A stretch of 50,686 nt of DNA, taken from assembly GCA_027858965.1 (NCBI GenBank), contig JAQIBS010000130.1, positions 1-50,686 of the forward strand, in the 5' to 3' direction. Positions 35,083 to 45,900 of this stretch are shown piece by piece. The notes below the pieces were generated by a model, which saw only the letters and a program-made list of their open reading frames with translations, was not told the origin of the DNA and ran no database searches. This DNA is from Kiritimatiellia bacterium (lineage in GTDB: Bacteria > Verrucomicrobiota > Kiritimatiellia > RFP12 > UBA1067). Made by a program: the position numbers and the translations under genes. How positions within the stretch are numbered: position 1 is the first letter of the stretch; each line of letters opens with the position of its first letter.

Positions 35083-37464
35083 ATGAAAAAAGAATTTTCT
35101 TCACTTTCAATAAAAGACATCCTGGTAGCGAGTATGACTCTCCTGCTTGCCTCGCAGGCATTTGAGGGAAAGTTTCCGTCCGCTTGCCTTGATGCGGCGG
35201 AGATTGTTGGAAAGCATGTTGGCGTGAGGAATGCCCCTCCACGTGACACACCGAGCAAAAAGCTTCCAGACGGCAATTTGTTGGGTAATGGAGACGTTGG
35301 CATTGCCATTGGCGGTCCGGCTGAGAACCAGTCTTTCTATGTCGGCAAGAATGATTTCTGGGCGCCTTGTCTTCGGTGCGGTTACGGACGGGGTGATGCC
35401 TGGGGGGAGGGCGTTTCGCCCGCTGCCTCCCGGATTGGAGGCCAGTCCTTCTGGATCGGCGGCGTATCTGTCAGGATTCCCCAGTTACGGGGAGCTGAGT
35501 TCCATCAGGAGATGGATATTTTTCGGGCGGAAAGTCGAAGTCGTTTCGTGAAAGGGGGGATTGCTGTAAGCATGACTGCGTGGCTCGCCGCCACGGATAA
35601 CGTTCTGGTGGTTGCCATCACCAACGCCGGTTTGGAAACGGTAGGCATTTGTGTTGATGTCTCGACCGGACCGAACCAGTTGCGGGCTTACATGGATGAA
35701 AAATATATCCGTCATCCGGTCAATACCTCACAGGCGGGAATAACGAATCACATCATGTGGTGCACCCGCGATTCATTCACTTTCACCAACGATCCTTATC
35801 GATGCTATGGATCGATCGCCACGCGGATTATCGGAGCCGATGATATCCGGTTCGCCATGGGGGATAAACTTTCTGCTGAAGGCGATTTCATGTTGGCTCC
35901 CGGAAAGGAGGTTCGTATCGCGGCGCAGATCGGCAGTTGTGTCAGCTTCTCAAAAGACTTTTATCTGGAACGCATCAGAGATATGGTCGTGCAGTCGGAT
36001 GATGCACTCACGCCGACGGTCCGGCACCTCTCAAAATGGACACCGGAACGGATAGCCAGCTTGAAGATCAGCCACCGCGAATGGTGGCGGGCCTTCTATG
36101 AAAAGTCATTGATTGAACTTCCAGGCGAACCTGTTATTGAACGTTTTTATTACGGTGCGCTATACATGCTGGGAGCGTGCAGCCGTGCCGGAAAAGTCTG
36201 TCCTCCTCTCTTCGGTTCCTGGGCCACTGTTGATGTGCCGGAATGGATGGGCGACTATCACATGAACTACAATCACCAGCATCCGTTTTACGGTGTGTAC
36301 GCCTGCAATCGTCCCGAACTGGCCGTGCCCTATTTCGATTCCGTCAACAACCTGCTGCCGCTGGCAAAGAAACTTGCTGCAGACCAGGGCCGGAAGGGGA
36401 CGCAGTACCAGACTGGCGCGGGCCCCTACGGTTGGACGTATCATATCTCTCACGGTATGCCCAATAATGCTGAACTTGCGCTTAACTACATTCAGTGTTA
36501 CCGCTATACGCTGGACATGGATTTTTTGCGTGATACCGCATATCCTTTCATCAAAGAGGTCGCTCTTTATTGGGACAACCTTATTGTCAGGGAAGCCGCA
36601 GGGGATGGGTACCGTTATCTGATTAAATCTTCATGGGATGAACGCGGTGTTCAGAGAATCAATCCCGCCAATGGTCTGGCTATTCTGCGGGCTTTCTATA
36701 AAGGACTGGTCCAGATGTCCGAAGATTTGAATGTTGATGGGGGACAGCTCTCGAAATGGCGAGATATCCGGGACAATCTGAGCCATTATCCCGTAACCTC
36801 ATACAAAGGCAAAACAGTTTTTGATTTTGCCGAGGGTGCAAACAATCCGACAGGAAACCCCTATCCGTATAACGTATATGGTTTTTTTCCCGCATATGAT
36901 CTGGGACTGCACTCTTCCGAACAACAGCTGTTGGTTAATACTCTGTCGACCCGTCCTGAACTTTGGTCCCAGGGTAATGCATTCTGTGAAGTATTTCCGG
37001 CTGCGGTTCTGGGAGGATATCCGGTTCACGAAATTCTTGAGCAGTTTAGAAATCGCATTACAGAACTGATGACCCCCGGCTTGATTGTGCGGCAATGGGG
37101 TGGCGGCATTGAAACAGCGGGTGCGCTCGCAGCAGTGAACGCGATGTTCCTGCAAAGTCATGAGGGGTTTCTGATTTTTTTCCCTGTCTGGGATTCCGGG
37201 CAGGAGGCGCGTTTTTTCCATCTGCGTGCGGAAGGTGCGTTTCTGGTGGATGCTGCTTTTTCGGGGGGCTGTGTGACCGAACTCGCGATTACCAGCGAAA
37301 AAGGTAAGCCCTGCACTGTGCAGACTCCCTGGCCGGGAAAGTTACTTAAGGTTGTGCGTTCCGATGGAGAACTTATTCATGCGACGCAAAACAGGGACCG
37401 TTTCTCTTTTAAAACAGACTCCGGCATGTGTTATCGGCTTTCACCGGTCGAACCGCAGTTTTAA
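35083..37464 (+). CDS. Secreted (alpha/alpha)6-barrel glycoside hydrolase, GH95-like
   Basis: This 793-residue protein has an N-terminal hydrophobic segment (DILVASMTLLLASQAFEG) that may act as a signal peptide. An N-terminal beta-sandwich region holds LLGNGDVGIAIGGP (about 67-80), analogous to the 'PLGNGRLGAMV' of GH95 enzymes, and KNDFW in place of their 'NEDTLW'. The (alpha/alpha)6 catalytic part begins near residue 340. It has GDYHMNYNHQHPFYGVYACN (about 389-408), which corresponds to the W-x-x-D/N-x-N-x-Q motif of GH95-like barrels. A small C-terminal beta-domain closes it. GH95 members are alpha-L-fucosidases or galactosidases. The match is at fold and motif-shape level only, so substrate is uncertain; a related uncharacterised family is equally possible. 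It is cotranscribed with the repeat protein and converges on araC with an 11-base gap. Confidence 0.65.
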   Translation: MKKEFSSLSIKDILVASMTLLLASQAFEGKFPSACLDAAEIVGKHVGVRNAPPRDTPSKKLPDGNLLGNGDVGIAIGGPAENQSFYVGKNDFWAPCLRCGYGRGDAWGEGVSPAASRIGGQSFWIGGVSVRIPQLRGAEFHQEMDIFRAESRSRFVKGGIAVSMTAWLAATDNVLVVAITNAGLETVGICVDVSTGPNQLRAYMDEKYIRHPVNTSQAGITNHIMWCTRDSFTFTNDPYRCYGSIATRIIGADDIRFAMGDKLSAEGDFMLAPGKEVRIAAQIGSCVSFSKDFYLERIRDMVVQSDDALTPTVRHLSKWTPERIASLKISHREWWRAFYEKSLIELPGEPVIERFYYGALYMLGACSRAGKVCPPLFGSWATVDVPEWMGDYHMNYNHQHPFYGVYACNRPELAVPYFDSVNNLLPLAKKLAADQGRKGTQYQTGAGPYGWTYHISHGMPNNAELALNYIQCYRYTLDMDFLRDTAYPFIKEVALYWDNLIVREAAGDGYRYLIKSSWDERGVQRINPANGLAILRAFYKGLVQMSEDLNVDGGQLSKWRDIRDNLSHYPVTSYKGKTVFDFAEGANNPTGNPYPYNVYGFFPAYDLGLHSSEQQLLVNTLSTRPELWSQGNAFCEVFPAAVLGGYPVHEILEQFRNRITELMTPGLIVRQWGGGIETAGALAAVNAMFLQSHEGFLIFFPVWDSGQEARFFHLRAEGAFLVDAAFSGGCVTELAITSEKGKPCTVQTPWPGKLLKVVRSDGELIHATQNRDRFSFKTDSGMCYRLSPVEPQF

Positions 37465-37475
37465 CTTTTTGCATT

Positions 37476-38357
37476 TCATTTCTCCGCACGGAAAAGAGCG
37501 CGGTATTGAGAGGGGGAAAGACCGTTCATCTTGTTGAAGAACCGGCTGAAATAGAATTCATCTGAAAACCTTAATTGATAGGCGATTTCCTTTATGTTCA
37601 TATCCGTGCCAGTCATCAACTGGGTTGCTTCCTGATTCAGCCGCTGATTCAAATACTCTTTTGGAGTCATTTGCATGCAGTTTGAAAATGCCATAGAGAA
37701 TGCGTGCGGATTGGTGCCATGTGTCTTGGCTAGAGTGGATATCCGCAGATCAGCTCCCAGTTTTTCTTCCACTATTTTGAAAATTTTTGCGAATCGGGTG
37801 TGTTTTTCAATGTGACGGCTCAAAAAATCATCCATTGGCGGTAATATGGTTGCCAGATAATTTTCTACTTGGGAATGTAATTTTAAAATGGCGTTGATAT
37901 CCACTTTTCTGTTTTCCGATAACCACGGTTGCCATTCCTGTTTGTCAAAGGCTCCTATCAGCATGGGGACACGCTCCGCCCAGTCAAGTAAAGGATCAAC
38001 GCCGGGAAACCATTCACAGCGGAATTTTATAAAAAGTACGCGACCCCGTGTGCGGCACCGGCGTTGCAGTGGTGTTTTTCCTGGGAGAAAATAGGCCATA
38101 CCGGGCTTAAGGTCAAGCACACGGGAACCGTGCACTACCTGCCTTTGACCGGAAAAAACGAAATCAATATGATGCAGATAATCGCATTCATACCTGCCGT
38201 CAGAATTCCATTCAGGACCGACTTCCGCGTCATACAAACCACAGAGGTGAATACGGAATCCTTTTGCTACTTCAAATGTTCGACTCGCTCCTGATTCTTT
38301 AAAGATTGCCTGCGCACGCTGATGTGCAATCGGATTGGTTGTGTCTTTCTGACGCAT
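37476..38357 (-). CDS. AraC-family transcriptional regulator
   Basis: The 293-residue protein has a cupin-like N-terminal sensing domain (about 25-130; FEVAKGFRIHLCGLYDAEVG, VLDLKPGMAYFLPGKTPLQRR) and a C-terminal AraC DNA-binding domain with two helix-turn-helix motifs (about 195-293). The second motif reads MNIKEIAYQLRFSDEFYFSR with the family continuation FFNKMNGLSPSQYR. It is transcribed away from the GH106-like gene and towards the GH95-like gene, flanked by both hydrolase units. That position, and the shared element upstream of both, suggest it senses a sugar from the target glycan and controls both units and perhaps itself. Confidence 0.93.
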   Translation of the reverse strand: MRQKDTTNPIAHQRAQAIFKESGASRTFEVAKGFRIHLCGLYDAEVGPEWNSDGRYECDYLHHIDFVFSGQRQVVHGSRVLDLKPGMAYFLPGKTPLQRRCRTRGRVLFIKFRCEWFPGVDPLLDWAERVPMLIGAFDKQEWQPWLSENRKVDINAILKLHSQVENYLATILPPMDDFLSRHIEKHTRFAKIFKIVEEKLGADLRISTLAKTHGTNPHAFSMAFSNCMQMTPKEYLNQRLNQEATQLMTGTDMNIKEIAYQLRFSDEFYFSRFFNKMNGLSPSQYRALFRAEK

Positions 38358-38463
38358 ATCGTTATTCCTGTATGAGGCGCTTTTTTACAGGCAACCATTT
38401 TGTCGCCAAGAGTACTTGGTTCTCTCCATAATAACGTATAGTATGGATATAGATACCAGATCA

Positions 38464-38500
38464 TTAAAAAAAGTACATGTTTTTTGACGGTTTGTCTATG
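38464..38500 (+). promoter_or_regulatory. Shared 37-bp element, copy B
   Basis: It reads TTAAAAAAAGTACATGTT, then TTTTGACGGTTTGTCTATG, in the divergent gap between araC (start 38357) and the GH106-like gene (start 38585). It matches 33010-33046 at 31 of 37 positions. The central palindrome is imperfect here (GACGGTTTGTC, 38486-38496). The distance to the downstream start, 84 bases, is comparable to copy A (105). Confidence 0.65.
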
Positions 38501-38584
38501 TTATAACAGCGTTTACCTGTTAAAATAAAAAAGTATATCTTTAACCGGTTGGGGTTTGGATAAAACGTGTCTTTAGGAAAATAA

Positions 38585-41500
38585 ATGAAGAAAATTAATG
38601 GAATAGCGCTTTTTTGTCTCGTTACAGTTCTTAATGTTATTGTCGGGGCTGAATTAGCGCACGCTGCTTCGCAAGGACCGGCAGCGAGGATAGTGCTCAG
38701 TGATCCCGCACAACAGGTACAATCTCCCGCCGATGCAATCGGTTATCCTGATCGCTTTGACACTCTGGATGTTCTGCCAGGGTTCCGTAATCCGCCGCCC
38801 GGTTACGGTGAAGTGCCGTTCTGGTGGTGGACCGGTGATGATCTCAATGTGGAGCGTATGATCGGCCAGATCAGGAAGCTGCATGAAAAGGGGATCAGCG
38901 GTGTTCAGGTGAACTACTCGCACTTTGATACACCCGGCTGGATGACCGATCAGCAGGAACCCAAGATATTTACGGAAGAGTGGTGGAAGGTCTACTCGCA
39001 GATCTCCGAGGCCTGCGGTAAACTGGATATGGGTATCGGTATGAGCACCTACACGATTGACTGGCCGCGTGGTGCCAAAAATCTTTTCTATGATCTGTTC
39101 TACTGCAAACCGGAGCTGAATGCAATCGAACTGCAGAGCGGAGCAAAGCTGCATCTGAACGGCGGAGAAACCGGGACAGTTGCATGTGAAGGTGATCAGT
39201 TTGCCGCCCGCGCCTATCCAATTAAAAACGGCAGCCTTCAGCGCGGCGGCGTGGACCTGTCGGAGTTGGTGAAGGATGGTAAAATCACCTGGACGGCTCC
39301 CGCCGGAGAGTGGGAGATCCGGACCTTCCGGGCCGTGCGTAAAGAGGGATCACTCAATCCTTTGATGGCCGGTTCAGGGGATACGGTTATTCGTGGATTC
39401 TTCCAGAAGTTTCAAGATCACAATCCCGGAAAATCTTCGAAGGGACTCAACTATTTCTTCAATGACGAACTGCACATCGATGTTGGTAAGCTGGCCTGGA
39501 ATCCCGATTTCAGGGCTGAGTTTCAGCGTCGTAAGGGGTATGATCTGCTGGAAGTTCTGCCGGCCATGTGGGGCGATATGGGTGATGTTACCCCCAAAGT
39601 GCGGATGGACTTTGCGGATGTGCGTATGAGCCTGATGGAGGAGCGCTACTTCAAACCGATCTATACATGGCATGCCTCGCGCGGGATGATCTTTGCCTGC
39701 GACACCGGCGGCAGGGGACGCCAGCCCGACGAGTTTGGCGATTACTTCCGGGCGACCCGCTGGTATTCGGCACCGGGACACGATACTCCCGGAGGCAAGG
39801 CGGATCTGATTAAGGGCAAGGTCTCCTCCTCGATTGCCAATCTTTATCAGCGTCCACGCGTCTGGCTGGAGGGCTATCACAGTATGGGATGGGGGGCTGC
39901 CCCGGAGGCCCTGATGTTTGCAACCCGGGAGAACTATCTTTACGGGTGTACGCTCCTGAATCTGCATGGTCTGTATTACACCACCTACGGCTCGCACTGG
40001 GAGTGGGCGCCGCCCTGCTATCACTTCCGTATGCCCTACTGGCATCACATGGGTGTGTTCCTGAAATATTTCGAACGGTTATCCTATCTGATGAGTCAGG
40101 GTCATCATGTGTGCGATGTCGCCGTAGTCTATCCCGTGGCGCCCTATGAGGCGGATATGGATGGCGGCAAGGCCTGCAAAACCGCCTTTGATCTGGCCCA
40201 GCGTCTGATGGCGGCCGGTATTAACTTTGATTTTATCGATAACGATTCCCTAGCCCGCGCCGAGGTTGAGAATGGCCGGCTGGTTGTCAAGGCGGCCGGT
40301 GCAGCCTATCAGGCATTGGTTTTTCCAAACATGGAGGCCGTTCGCTGCGAGAGTATCGAGAAGGCCGCCGCGTTTGCTGGAGCCGGCGGTAAGGTCTGCG
40401 TCATCGGCTCACTCCCCTCGGTTTCAGATCACGCGGGCCGCAATGACCCCTGGCTGACTGCATTGAACGAACAGACCTTTAAGGCAGAGTGCCGGCTGGA
40501 AAATACGGAGCAGGCTTTCGATTTCATCCTCACCGCTTTTGAGCAGGATGTGCGCGGAGTGGAGAACACGGTGCGGGCTCTGCACCGCAAGGCAGGACCG
40601 CGCGATGTTTATTTGGTGATGGATGCCGCTCCGGGCGCGCAGGTGGATTTCCGGACCAAAGGCGCTGTCGAATTGTGGGACCCCTGGACCGGCAAGGCTC
40701 AGCCGTTGCGGGTGATCCAGGAGAGTGCCACCTCCACGCGGGTGGAGCTGCCGCTTGAGACATATGAGGCGCAGATTGTGGTCTTCACTCCAGGTCAGGC
40801 CCATGTCAATCCGCCTGCCGCTGATCAGCGTCCTCTGCTTCAGAAGACTCTGCCGGATCAGTGGGGCGTGCGCTTTGTGCCGACCATGGATAACACCTAC
40901 GGTGACTTCCGGATGCCGGTCACTCCGCTGAATAAGATGATCGGGGTGGAAGCCCGGGTTTTTGAGTGGGCTCGCGAAGTTAAACCAGCGGAAAAATCTG
41001 CGCCGGCGATATCGGCCGACAAAACTCCCTGGACCGAAAAACTGCATGGCTACGGCACCAAATTCTATGTTCTGGGGCCGGTCCCGGAGAGTATCGATGC
41101 AGCGCAGCTTGATGCCCAGTTGGCCGCTCTGAAAAAGGTTGATCCTGCGGTGTCGGTCACGATTGCCGGTCTGTCATTGAACTGGCAACCCTATGACTTC
41201 TCATGGCTTGATGGACGCGAGGGTGATCCCGGACATCAGGGCTATCATGGGCTGAAGCGTACCATCACGGATGACTTTGTCTGTCTGGGCGAAACAACCG
41301 GCGGCTTGAATGAGATATGTTACAAAGATGCCAAAGAGGGCAAACGCTATTACCTTTGGACATCGGTCGCATCGTCAGAGGACCTCGCCGCCGAAATTCT
41401 TGTCAGCAGCGGACCGCCTGCCGATAAGAGCCACACCTCGCCGGTGATCACCCCGGCGGCGGTGTTTGTTAACGGCACTCGGGTGCCGGATCTCTCGCAG

Positions 41501-42913
41501 CCGGTGGCGCTGAAGAGGGGTGCCAACCCGACGCTGGTTCGTTATAATCATGCCGGTCGGGGCCATTTTGTGATGCGGCGCAAAGATCAGCCGCTGCCGA
41601 AAGAGCGGCTGCCGCTGGCGATGTGCTGGTATAATGACCTAGGGGTGCTGCCCTTTGATGTTTATGCAGGCGACCGCGCCGCCGAGTGGTTTCGCTTTAC
41701 CTCAGCTCCCGGCACCCGAGCGATTCAGGTTCAGGCTCGCGGTGAGGTTCAGGCCTGGATCAATCAGGAACCGATGCAGGAGAGAGGCAAGGGTCGCTTT
41801 GAATCGGTCAATCCGGTTCCGGAGGCAGCCGTGATTGAGCTGCGCGTCATGCCGCAGATCGGCTGCAGCGGTGGCTCCGTGATCCCTGATCCCATCTCCG
41901 TTGAGACCGGTACCGGGGTGATGGCGCTGGGCGACTGGTCGCAGATGGGCATTTTGCACAACTACTCCGGCGGGGTGCAATATCGGACCAGCGTGACTCT
42001 TACCGAAGACCAGATCGGCGGCAGGGTTGAGGTGGATCTTGGCCGGGTGGCCGCCACCGCCGAAGTGCATGTGAATGGAAAAAAGGCGGGGGTGCGTGTG
42101 GCCCCGCCGTGGCGGGTGGATGTTTCCGGACTTCTGAAGCCGGGTGAGAACACCTTGGAGGTGCTGGTCTACAACACCCTCGCCAATCACTACCAGACCA
42201 TTCCGTCGCGCTACCGAGGCAACCCCATCTCTGGTCTGTTCGGCCCGGTATGTCTGCTCTCCCGCGATTGGAAGAGCGGTGAGCCTTATACGCAAATTGA
42301 AGTCTCGGCGGTGCCTGCGACGAGCAGCTACCGACCGAGCCTCAAACGTACTGTCAAAACTGTTGGAGATCTGCAGAGGGTAATCACCGGCGGCACGCTG
42401 AAAAAATTTGATAAAACCATTACCTCGCCGAAAAACGTGTTGCGTCGTCCCGGATTGATCAAGTCCGCCACAGGCACTCCGAGTCACCATGGAGGTGGCA
42501 GCGGTTTTGCGGCACTTTTCAACGGAACTGCCGGTAACAGCAAGGGTGAGGGAGGTACCGAGGATGACGGCCAGACCTTTGTGGGTATGGATGAGGGCAG
42601 CAACCTAGAGATTGTTTTTGATCCAGCCCAGGCGCCGCAGGGGGTGACCATCAATGCCCTGCGCAGTTATGCGGGACATGCCGATACCCGTGCCTCACAG
42701 AGCTACACCGTGTTCGCTGCAACCAGGGCCGCACCTGAAAAATTTGTCAGGATTGCTGATGTTAATTTTGAGGTGAATGGCGAGTTGAATGAAGTGACCG
42801 TTTCATCGGTGAAGGGCGAGCCACTTGTCAAAGAGGCGGTGCGGCTGCGCTTTGAATTCCATAAAGGCCCCTCCGGTTTCAATGTCTACCGCGAGATAGC
42901 GGTTTTTAAATAG
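38585..42913 (+). CDS. Secreted GH106-like alpha-L-rhamnosidase family protein with C-terminal binding domains
   Basis: This 1442-residue protein has a signal peptide (IALFCLVTVLNVIVGAELAHA). The catalytic (beta/alpha)8 region starts near residue 65 with GYGEVPFWWWTGDDLNVERM. This matches the GH106 opening PxWWWxxG/D, which is followed by a helix and GISGVQVNYSHFD. Further core features are NDELHIDVGKLAWNPDFRAEF (about 295-315, with candidate acidic catalytic residues) and LEGYHSMGWG (about 430-439). Beta-sandwich domains follow (about 720-1240), including a galactose-binding-like jelly roll near 1100-1230. A discoidin-like domain (about 1310-1442) resembles the last domain of the 33152-35068 protein. 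GH106 enzymes remove alpha-L-rhamnose from pectins and other glycans. Family membership is inferred from motif shape. It shares a unit with the CotH protein. Confidence 0.75.
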   Translation: MKKINGIALFCLVTVLNVIVGAELAHAASQGPAARIVLSDPAQQVQSPADAIGYPDRFDTLDVLPGFRNPPPGYGEVPFWWWTGDDLNVERMIGQIRKLHEKGISGVQVNYSHFDTPGWMTDQQEPKIFTEEWWKVYSQISEACGKLDMGIGMSTYTIDWPRGAKNLFYDLFYCKPELNAIELQSGAKLHLNGGETGTVACEGDQFAARAYPIKNGSLQRGGVDLSELVKDGKITWTAPAGEWEIRTFRAVRKEGSLNPLMAGSGDTVIRGFFQKFQDHNPGKSSKGLNYFFNDELHIDVGKLAWNPDFRAEFQRRKGYDLLEVLPAMWGDMGDVTPKVRMDFADVRMSLMEERYFKPIYTWHASRGMIFACDTGGRGRQPDEFGDYFRATRWYSAPGHDTPGGKADLIKGKVSSSIANLYQRPRVWLEGYHSMGWGAAPEALMFATRENYLYGCTLLNLHGLYYTTYGSHWEWAPPCYHFRMPYWHHMGVFLKYFERLSYLMSQGHHVCDVAVVYPVAPYEADMDGGKACKTAFDLAQRLMAAGINFDFIDNDSLARAEVENGRLVVKAAGAAYQALVFPNMEAVRCESIEKAAAFAGAGGKVCVIGSLPSVSDHAGRNDPWLTALNEQTFKAECRLENTEQAFDFILTAFEQDVRGVENTVRALHRKAGPRDVYLVMDAAPGAQVDFRTKGAVELWDPWTGKAQPLRVIQESATSTRVELPLETYEAQIVVFTPGQAHVNPPAADQRPLLQKTLPDQWGVRFVPTMDNTYGDFRMPVTPLNKMIGVEARVFEWAREVKPAEKSAPAISADKTPWTEKLHGYGTKFYVLGPVPESIDAAQLDAQLAALKKVDPAVSVTIAGLSLNWQPYDFSWLDGREGDPGHQGYHGLKRTITDDFVCLGETTGGLNEICYKDAKEGKRYYLWTSVASSEDLAAEILVSSGPPADKSHTSPVITPAAVFVNGTRVPDLSQPVALKRGANPTLVRYNHAGRGHFVMRRKDQPLPKERLPLAMCWYNDLGVLPFDVYAGDRAAEWFRFTSAPGTRAIQVQARGEVQAWINQEPMQERGKGRFESVNPVPEAAVIELRVMPQIGCSGGSVIPDPISVETGTGVMALGDWSQMGILHNYSGGVQYRTSVTLTEDQIGGRVEVDLGRVAATAEVHVNGKKAGVRVAPPWRVDVSGLLKPGENTLEVLVYNTLANHYQTIPSRYRGNPISGLFGPVCLLSRDWKSGEPYTQIEVSAVPATSSYRPSLKRTVKTVGDLQRVITGGTLKKFDKTITSPKNVLRRPGLIKSATGTPSHHGGGSGFAALFNGTAGNSKGEGGTEDDGQTFVGMDEGSNLEIVFDPAQAPQGVTINALRSYAGHADTRASQSYTVFAATRAAPEKFVRIADVNFEVNGELNEVTVSSVKGEPLVKEAVRLRFEFHKGPSGFNVYREIAVFK

Positions 42914-42952
42914 TGCGTCAAAATCTTAATCTCTATCCTGTTATGGAACATC

Positions 42953-45900
42953 ATGCAAAACAGATTTAAAGACGGGTTTTTCTGGGTTGGAGCTTTGGTG
43001 CTCTTTTTTTCTGCCGCGCTTCGGGCGGATGTGACCGTCGTGTTTAATGAAGTGATGTATCATCCGGTCCAGACCAACGAGGCGGAGTTCGAATGGGTTG
43101 AGCTGCGCAATCAGATGGCGGTGGATATGGACATTTCGGGCTGGTCCTTTGAAGGGGGAGTAAATTATCTCTTTCCTGAAGAGACCGTGATTCCAGGTAG
43201 GGGCTTTCTGGTGGTGGCGGCATCACCCGGCACACTGACTGCCGCAACCGGTGTGACCAACGTGCTTGGTCCTTATACCGGTCGTCTCAGCAACGGCGGC
43301 GAGAAGCTTGAATTGCGCAACAACAATAACCGTCTGATGGATCTGCTCGATTACGGCACAGATGACAATTGGCCGGTAGCGGCAGATGGTGCCGGACCTT
43401 CACTGGCCAAAATCGATGAGGACAGTGGCTCGGCAGACCCGGCCAACTGGTGGACAGGCTCCCGTGCCGGCGGCACCCCGGGAACGTGTAACCATCCGGA
43501 GATGACTGTTACGGTTGATCCCGATGCCATCCAGCTGGATTCACATTGGCAATATATTGCGGATGGATCAGATCCCGGCGGGGAATGGAAGACCGCCGAT
43601 TTTGAAGACAGTGGATGGAGCACCGGCAATGGAATCTTTGCCAGTAGCGAAGAGAGCCCATGGATCGGTGAAACGCAGGCCATCGATACACTTTTCAGCA
43701 GCGGCGTGAATGCAGAGGGCCAGGTTCTGGCGCCCGGGCAACTGGACCCGCACTATTCTCTTACAGCTTCGGCCTACAGCACGCCCCCGCCTCCTGATAT
43801 CAGCGCTACGGTGATGGCTAACCACTCGGCCTGGCTGGCTAACAATGCGATTTCCAGCTGGATTGGAGTGATCTCCGGTCCCTCAAGCGTATCTAGTGGA
43901 AGCTACAATTTCCGCACCACCTTTGATCTTAGCGGGATGGACCCGGATACAGCGGCTGTTGCGTTGCGTTTTGCGGCCGACGACCGGGTTAACCAGGTTC
44001 TGCTCAATGGTGTTGATCAAGGGGTTTCCTATGTGGGTTACTCGGCATTCAGCGCCCTGTTCAACCTTTCTTCCGGTTTTACGGAGGGAACCAATACGCT
44101 CGACTTTTATACCGTCAACGACAGCACTGCGGCCAACCCCGCCGGATTCCGGGTTGAGGCTGCCGGCACGGTGGTTGGCGGGATGACTCCCGGCACCCTG
44201 TTGACAGCCTCGCTGGACACCCGGTATTTCCGCAAAACCTTTGTTGTCGATGGCGACCCCGCCACCGCCGCGCTGGTTCTGCGGACAGTGCTGGATGACG
44301 GAGCGGTGTTTTACCTCAACGGATCAGAAGTGCTGCGTCTCAATCTGCCGGCGGGAACGATCTCTCATACCACCTGTTCCGTAACCAATGTGATTGAAGC
44401 GGGCTTGTCTGGCCGCTATCCGATCTCAACCCTGAATCTTGTTGAAGGAACAAATGTACTGGCGGTCGAAGTGCATCAGGCCGCTACCGGATCCGGTGAT
44501 ATTGTCTTTGGCGCAGAGCTTTCGCTTACGCTCACAAACAACCTGCCTCCGTCGCTGCCCTCGCTCGCCTTCAACGAACTGTCGGGGGTGACCGCGCAGG
44601 TGTTCCAGGTGGAGCTTTATAATTTTGCTTCACAGAGTATCACTGTGTCGAACTGCACTCTTCAATGTTTAGGTGCGATCGACCGTGAATATCTGATTCC
44701 TTCGCAGACAATTTCCTCCGGTGGCCGCATCGTGATTGAGAGCACTGCCCTCGGGTTTGATGTGGAGGCGGGTGATCGGCTGGTGTTTTATGCCTTGGAC
44801 GGGGTGGCGGTGGTGGATGCCGTGACCGCCAGAAGTTATCCTCGCGCCCGTTGGCCCGAAGGCACCGGGGTGTGGCTACATCCCTCCACTCTGACTCCCG
44901 GCGCAACCAACTGCATCACGTTTCACGACGAGATTGTGATCAATGAAATTATGTATAATCCGCGTAATCCGCAGGGAACGACGGTTGAATTTCAAGAGCA
45001 GTGGATTGAACTATATAATCGCGGTGTCGATACGGTGGACTTGAGTAGCTGGAGGCTGGAAATCGATGAAAAAACCGCATTTCGTTTTCCTGCGGGAGTG
45101 ACAGTTGCGAGTGGGGGCTATCTGGTAGTGGCCTCCGATGCCGCCTATCTGCAGGGCGTTTATCCCGCCGTTGATATTATTGGTGATCTGGATGAAGATC
45201 TCTCTGGAAGTAGCGCCAGAATAGAGCTGTTCGACGACGCCGCTGCACCACTCGATCCGGCAGTTGATCCGGATGAGGCGGGGAATCTGGTGGATATAGT
45301 CAGCTATGCGGATAGAATTCCGTGGGCCTCTCTGCCGGATGGATTGGGTGCCTCGCTTGAGCTCTGTGATCCGCGCTCCGACAATTTTCAGCCGGAGGCT
45401 TGGGCGGCTAGCGATGATAAATCCAAAGCCACCTGGCAGGCATACACCTACAACGGGGTCGCTGCCGCCGAAACGGCGAGTTCTCCGACGCAGTGGAAGG
45501 AGTTTGTGCTGGGTCTGATCGGTGAGGGTGAAATCCTGCTGGATGATATATCGGTTATTGAAGATCCTGATGGTACCGCTATTGAGCTGATCCAGAACAG
45601 TAGTTTTGAGAGTGGGGGTGATAGCTGGCGGATCATCGGCAACCACCGTCACAGCGAGGTGATTGTCGATCCGGACAATGCGGCCAACCATGTGCTGCGG
45701 CTGGTTTCAAAAGGATATACCGAACACATGCACAATCATGCCGAAACGACCCTGGCTTATGGAGTCTCGGTGGTTAATGGTCGCGAGTATCAGATTTCCT
45801 ATAGAGCCAAGTGGGTCGCAGGCTGTAATCGTCTGTTGTCGCGTCTCTATTTCAACCGGCTACCGCAGCTGACGGAGATCGCCCAGCCCTCTCTGAACGG

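Noticed and set aside
38481..38515. Standard sigma-70 promoter inside shared element copy B
   Set aside because: TTGACG is present but the nearest TATAAC lies only about 12 bases away, too close for a normal -35/-10 pair.
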